This document shows positions 1 through 7,891 of a stretch of DNA of 64,000 bases, in pieces. Both the position numbers and the translations under genes were made by a program. Each line of letters begins with the position of its first letter. Within the stretch, counting starts at the first letter, position 1. This DNA comes from Candidatus Dechloromonas phosphoritropha (GTDB lineage: Bacteria > Pseudomonadota > Gammaproteobacteria > Burkholderiales > Rhodocyclaceae). Under the pieces are notes generated by a model. The model had not been told where the DNA came from and did not search any database. It was given only the letters and a program-made list of their open reading frames with translations. The stretch is from assembly GCA_016722705.1 (NCBI GenBank), contig JADKGN010000004.1:2108001-2172000 (forward strand), given 5' to 3'.

Positions 1-490
1 GCGTGCCTGGCGCCTGACAACGTACCCGTTCGTTAAATCACTTCTCGGGGACAAAGAGTTCGCCATCGACCAGCGCACAGGCGCGATCACGAACGACGGC
101 TGCAAAGACACCGACTTGACTGTTCTCTGTCTTGCCCAGCCGGCCATTCCATTGCCGCGCGACGCCAGCCGACTTCTCGCCTTTCTTCTCCAGCGCGGAT
201 TCGTCGAAGACCAAGGCGGCGCCATGGCCGAAATACCCATTGGCATCTTGGATCAGCTGATGCCGCACATCAGCGCAGCGCCACGCCGACTCACTCAGCA
301 TGTGATGCAGGCGCTGGTAGTGGCTTCCCGCCACCTGTTCGGCCATCCGCTCCAGATTACGCCGATCACTCTGGAACCGGCCATGGAGATACAGGCGGGC
401 TGCTGCTTCAACCGAGCCGGTGCGGCTTTGGAAGCACCGCAGGTAGGGGGCAAAGTGGGCATCAAAGTGCGCCAGCGCAGAATTAATCAA
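1..490 (-). pseudogene. IS701-like transposase, 5' part, with nonsense codon; runs off the window
   Basis: The N-terminal part of a DDE transposase resembling the IS701 group reads on the minus strand from 490. It has the family-like segments YLHGRFQSDRRNLERMAEQV and ALVFDESALEKKGEKSAGVA (the first catalytic Asp lies in FDES). The frame stops at a TGA at 38-40. Beyond it the same frame continues as FNERVRCQAPGT to the window edge, which looks like the normal continuation. A Trp (TGG) to TGA change at that position is the simplest reading, because LFVPEKWFNERVRC would be a natural sequence. The rest of the element lies outside the window. The family call is from memory of conserved segments; the nonsense codon is seen directly. 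Confidence 0.65.
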
Positions 491-665
491 CGGGGTGATG
501 CAGTTGATATATTGAGGACGTCATAGTCATGATGATCCTCATAAAACAGCGTTAAAACAATAGGCTGAATTGTATCAAATGACAGCGTCGGAAGATCGAA
601 AACGAATCCGAGAAAGTGGAAATGCCCGGCATGGGCAACAGGAGGGCGCGGCGCGTGGGTACAAC
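491..665. other. Left flank of mobile element copy 1; IS debris
   Basis: This gap between the transposase fragment and element copy 1 has no complete gene. On the plus strand an open frame from about 570 reads toward the element and ends in ARGYNP just before the insertion point. That frame joins the transposase-like fragment at 2294 once the element is removed. Confidence 0.45.
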
Positions 666-2293
666 CCTAAGCCGGACGAGCCGGAACCAAACAGGTATTA
701 CGATAGAAGGCTGACGAATGACCGAGGAGGCGATCATGTTGGCGATGGCTCTGGCGGAACGATACGCGACGAACATGCATGGCGTGCTTTCGTGCTTTGA
801 CCGGATCATTATCACCGGCACGCTGCCTGGTGCGTGCTACGCGGCAGGAATGACGAGTTATTTGTACACGCACGGAATTCGGGTATTCGACTACCCGCGA
901 TTTGCCGAGCCGCTGCGAGATCGCATTCGTGAGCGTGCGCAGGAGGTGTGTCTGGCGGCGGGTATTGAAATCGAGCACGTCAGCAAAAGCCATATTCGCA
1001 AGGAAGAGTTGGTCGCGCGAGTGCTCGCCGGTCGCGGCGACGCACCGGGTTTGGTGCATGTACTCTCGGCCATGGAAGCCTGTCCGAGCTACAAACCGTG
1101 GCATGACAAAGGCAGTGGCAAGACTTTCCTGCGCCCCGATCAAGGCAAGTGCCTGCACTACTACTTCTATTTCATCGACGAGGAACTGGGGTTGTGCTAC
1201 CTGCGTGTGCCGACGTGGGCACCGTTCGGGTTGCAGTTCTACTGTAATGGTCACAGCGCTCTGGCAAGAACTCTGACGCGAGAAAGGATCGACTTCCTCC
1301 AGCAGGACAACGCCTTCCTGCGTGTCGCCGACATCGCGCAGGCGCAGGCGCTGGCGGATGCGTTCAGTCCCGACGTACTTCACCCGCGACTGGATCGCTA
1401 TGCGCAGTGGTTGTGCCCAGTGCTTGACGTCTTTGGATCCTCGTATCACTGGAGCTTGCGCCAAGTCGAATACTCCACCGACCTGATGTTTCGCAGTGAG
1501 CAGATATTGGTTCCACTGTATGACGCCATTTCGCGCCAAGCGGTCTTGGCCGCCAACGCAGAACGCGTCTCCAGCTTTCTGGGCAAGAAAGTCACGCCAC
1601 AACTGGCCCAGGAGATCGGTTCCCGGTTGTCCACCCGTATCGAGGGGCGCTGCATCAAGCACACCATGGGCGCCGCTGGCGTCAAGGTGTATGACAAATT
1701 CTCCCGCGTACTGCGGGTCGAAACGACCGTCAATGACGTGAGTTTCTTCAAACACCACCGCAAGGTGGAACACAAGGACAGGCACGCCACCCGAGAATTG
1801 GCGCCCCTGAAGAAGACAATCTATAGCCTGATCGACCTGCGCGACATCCTGCTCGGCTGCAACCAACGTTACCTGGCGTTCCTCTCCAGCCTCGATGACC
1901 CCAGTGCCGGCGAGCGTGACTTGGAGCGATTGAGCATGCCACGGTTGGGGGCGGCTCCCGGTGTCAAAGGGGTGAACTTCTTTGATCCTGCCGAGAAAGC
2001 CTTGCTGCAAACCATGCAACGCGGCGAGTTCAACATTCACGGTTGGCGTCGTGCCGATCTTCTCAGCTATCTGAAGCTCACTCCGTCCGCCATGTCGCGC
2101 CAACTTGCCCGACTGCGTACGCTCGGCTTGATCAAGAAAGTCACTCATACCTATCGCTACTACCTCACTCGATTGGGACGTTCAGTCGTCGCTGCGGCCT
2201 GCTCATTGACCCGCTTCAACATAGTGCCAACCATGGCTTGCGCATCCTGAATTCTTCTCATGATTTGTGATGATTGAACTGGTTAGTGACTAA
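666..2293 (+). mobile_element. Unclassified 1.6-kb single-gene mobile element, copy 1 (intact)
   Basis: The segment from CCTAAGCCGGACGAGCCGG at 666 to GGTTAGTGACTAA ending at 2293 recurs at 39848-41474 with about six differences in 1,628 bp. Identity stops abruptly at both ends. CTAA is present at both junctions of both copies. Removing the element and one CTAA joins the flanks into one open frame (GYNP-NKRGCLSHH). I see no terminal inverted repeats and no recognisable DDE, serine or tyrosine recombinase motif. The left end has a small CCGG-ACGAG-CCGG hairpin. The single gene fills almost the whole element. No ISfinder comparison was possible, so 'unclassified' means only that I cannot place it. 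Confidence 0.8.
736..2250 (+). CDS. Element-encoded protein with Rep-like YDK/LRxE segment and C-terminal winged helix
   Basis: The frame is open from 718. The ATG at 736 is preferred because GAGGAGG lies 7-13 bases upstream, giving 504 residues; residue numbers below count from 718. Visible features are an aromatic block CLHYYFYFIDEELGLCYLRV (about 145-164), LQFYCNGHSALAR, a central LDVFGSSYHWSLRQVEYSTD, then VKVYDKFSRVLRVETT (about 322-337). A C-terminal winged helix (about 430-500, LTPSAMSRQLARLRTLGLIK) would explain automatic 'MarR-like' labels. The YDK...LRxE pattern recalls rolling-circle or plasmid Rep proteins, but no HUH metal motif is evident. Being the only gene of a duplicated element, it is the likely mobility protein. 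Copy 2 carries the same protein, frameshifted. Confidence 0.75.
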   Translation: MLAMALAERYATNMHGVLSCFDRIIITGTLPGACYAAGMTSYLYTHGIRVFDYPRFAEPLRDRIRERAQEVCLAAGIEIEHVSKSHIRKEELVARVLAGRGDAPGLVHVLSAMEACPSYKPWHDKGSGKTFLRPDQGKCLHYYFYFIDEELGLCYLRVPTWAPFGLQFYCNGHSALARTLTRERIDFLQQDNAFLRVADIAQAQALADAFSPDVLHPRLDRYAQWLCPVLDVFGSSYHWSLRQVEYSTDLMFRSEQILVPLYDAISRQAVLAANAERVSSFLGKKVTPQLAQEIGSRLSTRIEGRCIKHTMGAAGVKVYDKFSRVLRVETTVNDVSFFKHHRKVEHKDRHATRELAPLKKTIYSLIDLRDILLGCNQRYLAFLSSLDDPSAGERDLERLSMPRLGAAPGVKGVNFFDPAEKALLQTMQRGEFNIHGWRRADLLSYLKLTPSAMSRQLARLRTLGLIKKVTHTYRYYLTRLGRSVVAAACSLTRFNIVPTMACAS

Positions 2294-2438
2294 CAAGCGC
2301 GGATGTCTGTCGCACCACCGGCTGCTCACCTTTGTCGCCGAAGCCCGCATGGTTGCAAACTTCTGGCTTCTCTGGGAGTCCTGCTGGAATCCGTTCTTGC
2401 CGCTCGATGAGCAAGGACATGTCCAGTTGCCGGAATAG
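2294..2438 (+). pseudogene. Transposase fragment (IS1380-like) interrupted by element copy 1
   Basis: Directly after the element the frame reads NKRGCLSHHRLLTFVAEARM then VANFWL, a segment typical of IS1380/DDE_Tnp_1 transposases. It degenerates and stops at TAG 2436-2438. Left of the element the matching frame ends ...ARGYNP, so the pre-insertion reading GYNPNKRGCLSHH is continuous. Only a short piece of the gene survives. The family assignment is from memory of that conserved block. Confidence 0.5.
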
Positions 2439-2449
2439 CCGGCTGGCGG

Positions 2450-3037
2450 TTATTCCTTTGCCGCCTCGAAGCGCCCGAGTTCCTCACGGGTGTTGATGTT
2501 CGCAAAGGCTTCGGCCTCGTCGTCGAAGGCGACCTCGACAACATTCAGCGTCGAATACCAGCGCTCGAACTTACGTTCGCGGCGTTCGAGAAACTCGTCC
2601 AGATGCGGCAGCACCGCGCGTTTGCACAAGCAGAATACCGGGTGCGGCTGGTTGAAAGTGCGAGCGACGGCGATTTCCGCATCTGTCGCGGTCAACGCCG
2701 AAAACAGGCGAAAAACCAGATCGGCCGGCAGGAAGGGCGAATCGCAGGGTGCGGTGGCCACCAGCGGGTGCATCGCAACCGCCAGCGCGGCGTGCAGGCC
2801 GGCCAGCGGACCGGCAAATCCGTGAATCCGGTCGGCCTCGACACGGAGACCAAACTCAGCGTAGCGTGCGCTGTTCTGGTTGGCATTGATCAGCAGTTCA
2901 TCGACCTGCGGCGCGAGGCGCTCGATGACATGCGTGACCAGCGGTCTGCCATCGAGCAGTTGCAGACCCTTGTCCACGCCGCCCATGCGCCGGCCGAGTC
3001 CACCAGCCAGGATGACTCCGGTGATTTTCAGGCGCAT
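2450..3037 (-). CDS. mobA: Molybdenum cofactor guanylyltransferase MobA
   Basis: MobA transfers GMP from GTP to molybdopterin-Mo to make the bis-MGD cofactor of enzymes such as nitrate reductase and DMSO reductase. The 195-residue product starts MRLKITGVILAGGLGRRMGG, the nucleotide-binding LxxGxxxRMG loop of the family, with DKGLQLLDGRPLV and APCDSPFLPADL following. The ATG at 3037 is chosen because this block begins there; the longer open frame upstream is the shadow of ychJ. It overlaps the end of ychJ, so the two are probably co-transcribed with rdgC. It is intact, in contrast to the broken moeA 18 kb away. Confidence 0.93.
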   Translation of the reverse strand: MRLKITGVILAGGLGRRMGGVDKGLQLLDGRPLVTHVIERLAPQVDELLINANQNSARYAEFGLRVEADRIHGFAGPLAGLHAALAVAMHPLVATAPCDSPFLPADLVFRLFSALTATDAEIAVARTFNQPHPVFCLCKRAVLPHLDEFLERRERKFERWYSTLNVVEVAFDDEAEAFANINTREELGRFEAAKE

Positions 3038-3447
3038 CGGATCGGCTGCTCCTCGCCGGCGACGTAATACCAGCGCCCTTCCTCGCGAACGAAGTGGCTG
3101 AGTTCGTGCAGGCGATGGCCTCGACCGGCTATGCGGTAGCGGGCGATGAATTCGACGGTGGCGTGGGCTTCGTCCTGTTGCTGGTGGCTCTTGACTTCGA
3201 GGCCCAGCCATTTGGTGTCCATCGTTTCGGCGAGGTTCAGCGAAGATGGCCGGGTCGACGCATGCCAGGTCGACAGCAGGTAAGGCTCGAGTCCCAGGAC
3301 ATAGGCGCTGTAACGCGAGCACATCAACGCCGCGGCGCTCGCGGCATTTTCGGCGCCGGAATGAAGTCGACCGCAACAGTCCGCATATTGCTTATCCAGC
3401 CCGCGCCCCGAAGGAAGCACCCCTGGGGTGCAGGGGCAGGCGCTCAC
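3028..3447 (-). CDS. ychJ: YchJ-family (UPF0225) protein
   Basis: 139 residues starting MSACPCTPG, with a second cysteine pair in YADCCGRLHSG and the family core ALMCSRYSAYVLGLEPYLLS followed by TWH. The N-terminal cysteines form a SEC-C-like metal-binding motif, and the rest is the NTF2-like YchJ domain (FIARYRIAGRGHRLHELSHF, then GRWYYV). The molecular function is unknown. Its start overlaps the end of rdgC by four bases and its end overlaps the start of mobA, so all three form a tight minus-strand operon. Confidence 0.85.
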   Translation of the reverse strand: MSACPCTPGVLPSGRGLDKQYADCCGRLHSGAENAASAAALMCSRYSAYVLGLEPYLLSTWHASTRPSSLNLAETMDTKWLGLEVKSHQQQDEAHATVEFIARYRIAGRGHRLHELSHFVREEGRWYYVAGEEQPIRCA

Positions 3448-4349
3448 TTCTCGTCGGCGACCTCGCCGCCCAGCGCTTCGACGATCTGCGGCAGGAAGCG
3501 CGACAGTTCGCCGGTCATCAGCGCGAAGTCGGCGTCGAACTGCTCGTCGGCATGTTCGGCGCTTTTCTCGGCTTCCTCCTTGAGCAGGTCGAGGAAGGTG
3601 AGGCGCTTGATTTCGAGCTTCTCGCTGATGATGAAGGATATCCGGTCATCCCAGGTCAGCGCCAGGCGCGTCGGCAGCTTGCCGCTCACCAGATGCGCCT
3701 TGATCTCGTCGCCTTCCAGCGGGTGACGGACGTAGCGGACCGCTGCCTTTTCGTCGCCGGCGGCCATCAGTTCGCAGTCGCGGTCGATCGTGAACCCGGC
3801 CGGCGCCTCGCCGCTAGCCAACCAGTCGGCCATCGCCGCAGTTGGCGAAAGCTGCGTATGAAGCAGTGTCAGCGGGAAATCGTCGAGGCAGTGACGCAAA
3901 TGCTCGATAGCCTCCTCGGCCTTGGCCGGGCTGCTGGCATCAACGCACAACCAGCCGTTTTGCGAATCGATCCAGACGAAGGTCATGCGGCGCCGGGTAA
4001 AGGCCCGCGGCATCAGTTCCTCGGTGATGCGCTCGCGCAACTCCTTCAGCTGCTTGCGGCCGGGTGCGTAGCCCTGCTGCGCCTCCATTGTCTCGGCCCG
4101 CTCCTGCACTTCTTCGTTGATCACCGCCGAAGGCAGCAGGCGTTGTTCGACAGAGAGCGCCAGCAGCCACTGGCGACCAAGCGAAAAGACCAGCGCGCCA
4201 TCCTTGCGCGGCGCTACCCAGCCACGGCTGGCCGGTTGGTTGCTCGGGCATTTGACAAACGGGCCGCGCGCCAGTTGTTCTTCGAGTTTGGCCAGGTCGA
4301 CGTTCCACGGTGTCGGCAGGCGGTATAGCTGCAGGTTCTTGAACCACAT
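3444..4349 (-). CDS. rdgC: Recombination-associated protein RdgC
   Basis: RdgC is a ring-shaped, nonspecific double-stranded DNA-binding protein that limits RecA filament activity. The product is 301 residues, the usual length, from MWFKNLQLYRLPTPW, with GWVAPRKDGALVFSLGRQWL and LTWDDRISFIISEKLEIKRL near the C-terminus. I chose the ATG at 4349 because the family begins with MWFKNL; the frame stays open further upstream without similarity. It is the first gene of the rdgC-ychJ-mobA operon. Confidence 0.95.
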   Translation of the reverse strand: MWFKNLQLYRLPTPWNVDLAKLEEQLARGPFVKCPSNQPASRGWVAPRKDGALVFSLGRQWLLALSVEQRLLPSAVINEEVQERAETMEAQQGYAPGRKQLKELRERITEELMPRAFTRRRMTFVWIDSQNGWLCVDASSPAKAEEAIEHLRHCLDDFPLTLLHTQLSPTAAMADWLASGEAPAGFTIDRDCELMAAGDEKAAVRYVRHPLEGDEIKAHLVSGKLPTRLALTWDDRISFIISEKLEIKRLTFLDLLKEEAEKSAEHADEQFDADFALMTGELSRFLPQIVEALGGEVADEK

Positions 4350-4467
4350 AATTGAATTTCCGAAGTGTTTGTATCCGGGTGCGGGCCGCACCATGCGGAC
4401 TGAAAAGACCGAGATTTTAGCAGTCCGCCAGGCTCGCCGCATCGCCTTTGAATGCTAGACTTGCGCC

Positions 4468-4824
4468 ATGCGTCCGGGTGTGCGTCTCGTTTTGCTGCTG
4501 ATACTGTCGATTGCCCTGCGCGGGCTATCAGGGGCTGCCTATGCCCTGCCGTTACCGGCAATTCAGGCAGACTTTGCTGTGGCGCAATCATCCGTGATGG
4601 CTGATTGTCCGGACCACGCAGCGAACGATGCGACTTTGGCGCATGCACACCACCAGCTTGGCGACAAGGCCTGCCAGATCAGTTGCGACCTCGCCGTGTC
4701 ACCCGCCTTGCCGGCCAAGCCGGCGCTGCTCGCCGACCCGACTCCGGGTGGAGTGATTCCGATCCGCTGCACGCTGGCGCTTGGCCCGGCACTGCCGCCC
4801 GACAACCCGCCCCCGATTCACTGA
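4468..4824 (+). CDS. Small secreted His/Cys-containing protein of unknown function
   Basis: 118 residues with a clear signal peptide (MRPGVRLVLLLILSIALRG, cleavage near AYA-LPLP). The mature part has MADCPDHAAND, a His-containing LAHAHHQLGD and ACQISCDL, so two cysteine positions and several histidines could bind a metal. It ends in a proline-rich tail. It lies 71 bases ahead of a four-TM protein. Pairs of this kind are often found with copper-handling genes, but nothing here proves that. No family recognised with confidence. Confidence 0.6.
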   Translation: MRPGVRLVLLLILSIALRGLSGAAYALPLPAIQADFAVAQSSVMADCPDHAANDATLAHAHHQLGDKACQISCDLAVSPALPAKPALLADPTPGGVIPIRCTLALGPALPPDNPPPIH

Positions 4825-4895
4825 TTCTCCCCTGCCTGTTTCAATCCGCCCGGCACCTGCCGGCGCGGCTTTACCCCTTGCATTGGAGAATCATC

Positions 4896-5402
4896 ATGTC
4901 CATGACGCATTACATGCAGTTGCTGGCCACCAATCAGCCCTGGAACCTGATCTTGTTCATGGCGGTCCCGGTCATTCTTGCCGAAACCGTCGTCATCACC
5001 GAGTTGTTCATCCTCTTTTCGCGCCAGTTGCACGGCACGGTACGCAGCATCAACCGGACTGCGAGCATTGCCGGCGGCATCTACTTCGTCGGCGTCTTTG
5101 TTTATCTGCTGTTCACCGCCGTCATCCCGCTGACTCAGGGCGGCCTATGGCGTGGCCCGGCCGACCTGATCGCGGTTGGTGCCTACCTGCTCGGCGTCGT
5201 GCCCTTGCTCGGGCTGGCGCTGCTTGATCTCGGTGTTACCGGACGCGGCCTGAACGATGAACAGAGGCTGAAGTGGCACGCGATGTGGGCGGCGGTATTT
5301 CTGGTCGTCGCGCACGTCGCGATGATCTTCGGGATGCTCGACCCGAACGTGCTGCAACCCGGCGTCACCACGATGGAGCCGGGCACCATGCACGGCCACT
5401 AG
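4896..5402 (+). CDS. Four-TM integral membrane protein (permease-like)
   Basis: 168 residues from the ATG at 4896, which follows a GGAG at 4885. There are about four hydrophobic spans: LILFMAVPVILAETVVITEL, IAGGIYFVGVFVYLLFTAVI, LIAVGAYLLGVVPLLGLALL and MWAAVFLVVAHVAMIFGM. The tail ends in MEPGTMHGH, which could coordinate metal. It probably forms a unit with the small secreted protein upstream. The longer upstream frame has no support. Exact function unknown. Confidence 0.7.
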   Translation: MSMTHYMQLLATNQPWNLILFMAVPVILAETVVITELFILFSRQLHGTVRSINRTASIAGGIYFVGVFVYLLFTAVIPLTQGGLWRGPADLIAVGAYLLGVVPLLGLALLDLGVTGRGLNDEQRLKWHAMWAAVFLVVAHVAMIFGMLDPNVLQPGVTTMEPGTMHGH

Positions 5403-5411
5403 ATTGCCAGC

Positions 5412-6116
5412 TTAGCGCCTGAAGAAAATGACGTCCCAGACCCCGTGCCCGAGACGCAGGCCGCGGTTTTCGAACTTGGTCAGCGGCCGGTAGGTGGGAC
5501 GCGGGGCGAAGCCGTTGGTCGAATTGACCAGTGACGGCTCGGCGGAAAGAACTTCCAGCATCTGCCCGGCGTACTCTTCCCAGTCGGTGGCGCAATGGAA
5601 ATAGCCGCCCGGCTTCAGGCGCGCTGCGAGAAGTGCGACGAACGGCGGCTGGATCAGCCGGCGCTTGTTGTGGCGCGCCTTGTGCCACGGGTCGGGGAAG
5701 AAGATGTGTACACCGTCAAGTGAGCCTTCCGGCAACATGTCGCGCACGACTTCAACGGCGTCATGCTGGCAGATGCGCAGGTTGGTCAGTTCGCGCTCGA
5801 CGATCTGCTTGCACAGCGCGCCGACGCCCGGCAAGTGCACTTCGACGCCGAGATAATCGTTGTCGCGGTTGTCAGCGGCAATCTGCGCCGTCGTTTCGCC
5901 CATGCCGGTGCCGATTTCGAGAATTTTCGGGGCATTTCGCCCGTAGACCGCAACAAGGTCAATCGGCTTTGCGACGTAGGCAATGCCAATCTTCGGCATC
6001 AGTTCCGCGTAGTGGCGTTGCTGCGCTTCCGACATGCGCCCGGCACGGCGCACGTAACTCTTGATGTGACCGTGATCCTCGCCGGCCCGGCCGGCGTTGT
6101 AGACGCCGTCGCTCAC
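5412..6116 (-). CDS. trmB: tRNA (guanine-N7-)-methyltransferase TrmB
   Basis: This SAM-dependent enzyme methylates G46 in the tRNA variable loop. The 234-residue product has ILEIGTGMGETTAQIAADN (SAM-binding loop), the family signature FFPDPWHKARHNKRRLIQ, and TDWEEYAGQMLEVLS near the end. Its start overlaps the last bases of thiG by four bases, so it is translated from the thiS-thiG transcript. Confidence 0.96.
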   Translation of the reverse strand: MSDGVYNAGRAGEDHGHIKSYVRRAGRMSEAQQRHYAELMPKIGIAYVAKPIDLVAVYGRNAPKILEIGTGMGETTAQIAADNRDNDYLGVEVHLPGVGALCKQIVERELTNLRICQHDAVEVVRDMLPEGSLDGVHIFFPDPWHKARHNKRRLIQPPFVALLAARLKPGGYFHCATDWEEYAGQMLEVLSAEPSLVNSTNGFAPRPTYRPLTKFENRGLRLGHGVWDVIFFRR

Positions 6117-6895
6117 GAACCGATCAGTCCGCTGGTCGGCGACGACGGATCGGCGGAATAGAGCTTGCGCGGCATGCGCCCGGCCACATAAGCCTCGCGG
6201 CCGGCCTCAATGCCCTTTTTCATGGCGCTCGCCATCAGCACCGGATTCCTGGCGTGGGCGATGGCGGTATTCATCAGCACACCGTCGCAACCGAGTTCCA
6301 TTGCGATGGTGGCGTCGGACGCGGTGCCGACGCCGGCATCGACGATGACCGGTACCTTGGCGCTGTCGATGATCAGGCGCAGGTTCCACGGGTTCAGGAT
6401 GCCCATGCCGGAGCCAATCAGCGAGGCCAGAGGCATCACGGCGGCACAGCCGATCTCTTCGAGCATCTTGGCCTGGATCGGGTCGTCGGAGCAGTAGACC
6501 ATGACCTGGAAACCATCCTTGAACAGCGTTTCCGTAGCCTTCAGCGTTTCCGGCATGTTCGGGAACAGGCTGGTCGGGTCGCCCAGCACTTCGAGCTTGC
6601 ACAGCGGATGGCCGTCGAGCAGTTCGCGCGCCAGGCGCAGCGTGCGCACCGCGTCATCAGCCGTGTAGCAACCGGCGGTATTGGGCAGGATGGTGAATTG
6701 CGAGAGCGGCAGCGCGTCGAGCAGGTTGGGCTGGCTCGGGTCCTGGCCAATGTTGGTGCGACGGATCGCCACGGTGATGATCTCGGCACCCGAAGCATCA
6801 ATGGCCGCCCGGGTTTCAGCGAAATCCTTGTACTTGCCGGTACCGACCAGCAGTCGGGAACGATACGCCTTGCCGGCGATAGTCAGTTGATGCAT
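6113..6895 (-). CDS. thiG: Thiazole synthase ThiG
   Basis: ThiG builds the thiazole ring of thiamine from 1-deoxyxylulose-5-phosphate, dehydroglycine and ThiS thiocarboxylate. The 260 residues match the family length. Visible motifs are SRLLVGTGKYKDF at the N-terminus, LCKLEVLGD carrying the Schiff-base lysine, VMPLASLIGSGMGI and VIVDAGVGTASDATIAMELG (phosphate binding). It lies 17 bases after thiS and overlaps trmB. Confidence 0.97.
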   Translation of the reverse strand: MHQLTIAGKAYRSRLLVGTGKYKDFAETRAAIDASGAEIITVAIRRTNIGQDPSQPNLLDALPLSQFTILPNTAGCYTADDAVRTLRLARELLDGHPLCKLEVLGDPTSLFPNMPETLKATETLFKDGFQVMVYCSDDPIQAKMLEEIGCAAVMPLASLIGSGMGILNPWNLRLIIDSAKVPVIVDAGVGTASDATIAMELGCDGVLMNTAIAHARNPVLMASAMKKGIEAGREAYVAGRMPRKLYSADPSSPTSGLIGS

Positions 6896-6912
6896 GAGTG
6901 TTCTCTCTTTGC

Positions 6913-7116
6913 TTAGCCGCCGCCGACGGCGACGACGATTTCAAGTTGGTCACCGGCCGCGAGCAGGGTTGCCGCGTGCTGGCTCTTGGGGACAATCTCG
7001 CCGTTGCGCTCGACGGCAATGCGTTTGCCCGTGTAGCCAAGCTGCTCGATGAGCGCGGCGACAGTCAGGGTTTCAGTAATCTGGCGTGTTCCGCCATTGA
7101 TGATGATGTTTGGCAT
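6913..7116 (-). CDS. thiS: Sulfur carrier protein ThiS
   Basis: 67 residues with the ubiquitin-like fold and the C-terminal Gly-Gly needed for thiocarboxylation (VVAVGGG end). ThiS delivers sulfur to ThiG. It is the first gene of thiS-thiG-trmB and starts four bases after the upstream SDR gene ends. Confidence 0.94.
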   Translation of the reverse strand: MPNIIINGGTRQITETLTVAALIEQLGYTGKRIAVERNGEIVPKSQHAATLLAAGDQLEIVVAVGGG

Positions 7117-7120
7117 GAGA

Positions 7121-7891
7121 CTATTTTAGCAAGTCGCGCGGCTTCCTCGGGACGCTCCTGAAAAGCCTGTCGTAGAGCCGGTTGGGAAGGACGCGCAGGA
7201 GTTTGGCGATGACACTCATCTGCCACGGAATCACCGTATAGCTCATGCCGCGTTCGATGACCCGCACAAAACGCCGGGCGGCCTCGTCCGCCTCGAGCAA
7301 AAAGGGCATTTTGTAGCGGTTGACCGCAGTCAGGGGTGTCTTGATGAAGCCGGGCGCGATGGTCACCACCTTGATTCCACAGGGCTGCATCTCGAGACGC
7401 AAGCTTTCGAGGTAGCTGATCGTCGCCGCCTTCGAGGCCGAATAGGCCTCGGCGCCCGGCAGTCCGCGAATCCCGGCGACCGACGCGATGCCGACCAGGC
7501 GCCTGTCGCCGCCGCCCGCCCGCATCGCCGCGATGAACGGCGCGAAGGTCGCGGCCATGCCGAAAACGTTGATGTCCATGATCCGGCGAAATGTATCGAG
7601 ATCTTCCGCGTGTTCGGTCAGCGTTCCGGCCGATACTCCAGCGTTGGCGATGACGATATCGGCGACGCCGAAGCGGGCAATGAAGTCCGCGGCCGCCGCG
7701 CGCAGGGCCGGCGCATCACGGACGTCGAGCGAGTAGGTGGCATGCCTGCCACCCAGACGCTGATTCAGTGCCTCGAGCAAAGCGGCCCGCCGCGCCGCCA
7801 AGCCAAGGGTCGCCCCCTGGCCCGCGTAGTAAACGGCAAGCGCCTCGCCGATACCCGACGAGGCGCCCGTGATGAATACCTTCAACGCCAA
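7121..7891 (-). CDS. SDR-family oxidoreductase
   Basis: 256 residues of a classical short-chain dehydrogenase. It has the NAD(P)-binding TGASSGIGEALA near the N-terminus, NAG in IVIANAGVSAG, and the catalytic YSASK (Tyr-x-x-x-Lys) preceded by a serine in LVGIASVAGIRG. The C-terminal part resembles lipid-modifying SDRs acting near the membrane. The substrate cannot be told. It starts one base before dsbA ends and is part of the argS-to-trmB minus-strand run. Confidence 0.88.
   Translation of the reverse strand: MALKVFITGASSGIGEALAVYYAGQGATLGLAARRAALLEALNQRLGGRHATYSLDVRDAPALRAAAADFIARFGVADIVIANAGVSAGTLTEHAEDLDTFRRIMDINVFGMAATFAPFIAAMRAGGGDRRLVGIASVAGIRGLPGAEAYSASKAATISYLESLRLEMQPCGIKVVTIAPGFIKTPLTAVNRYKMPFLLEADEAARRFVRVIERGMSYTVIPWQMSVIAKLLRVLPNRLYDRLFRSVPRKPRDLLK

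Noticed and set aside
667..2148. Long minus-strand open frame opposite the element gene
   Set aside because: It mirrors the codon pattern of the plus-strand gene, appears identically in copy 2 and has no protein-like motifs.
3361..3384. Another GTCGACCGCAACAGT match
   Set aside because: It lies in ychJ where the sequence codes the conserved CCGRLHSG, so it is explained by the protein.
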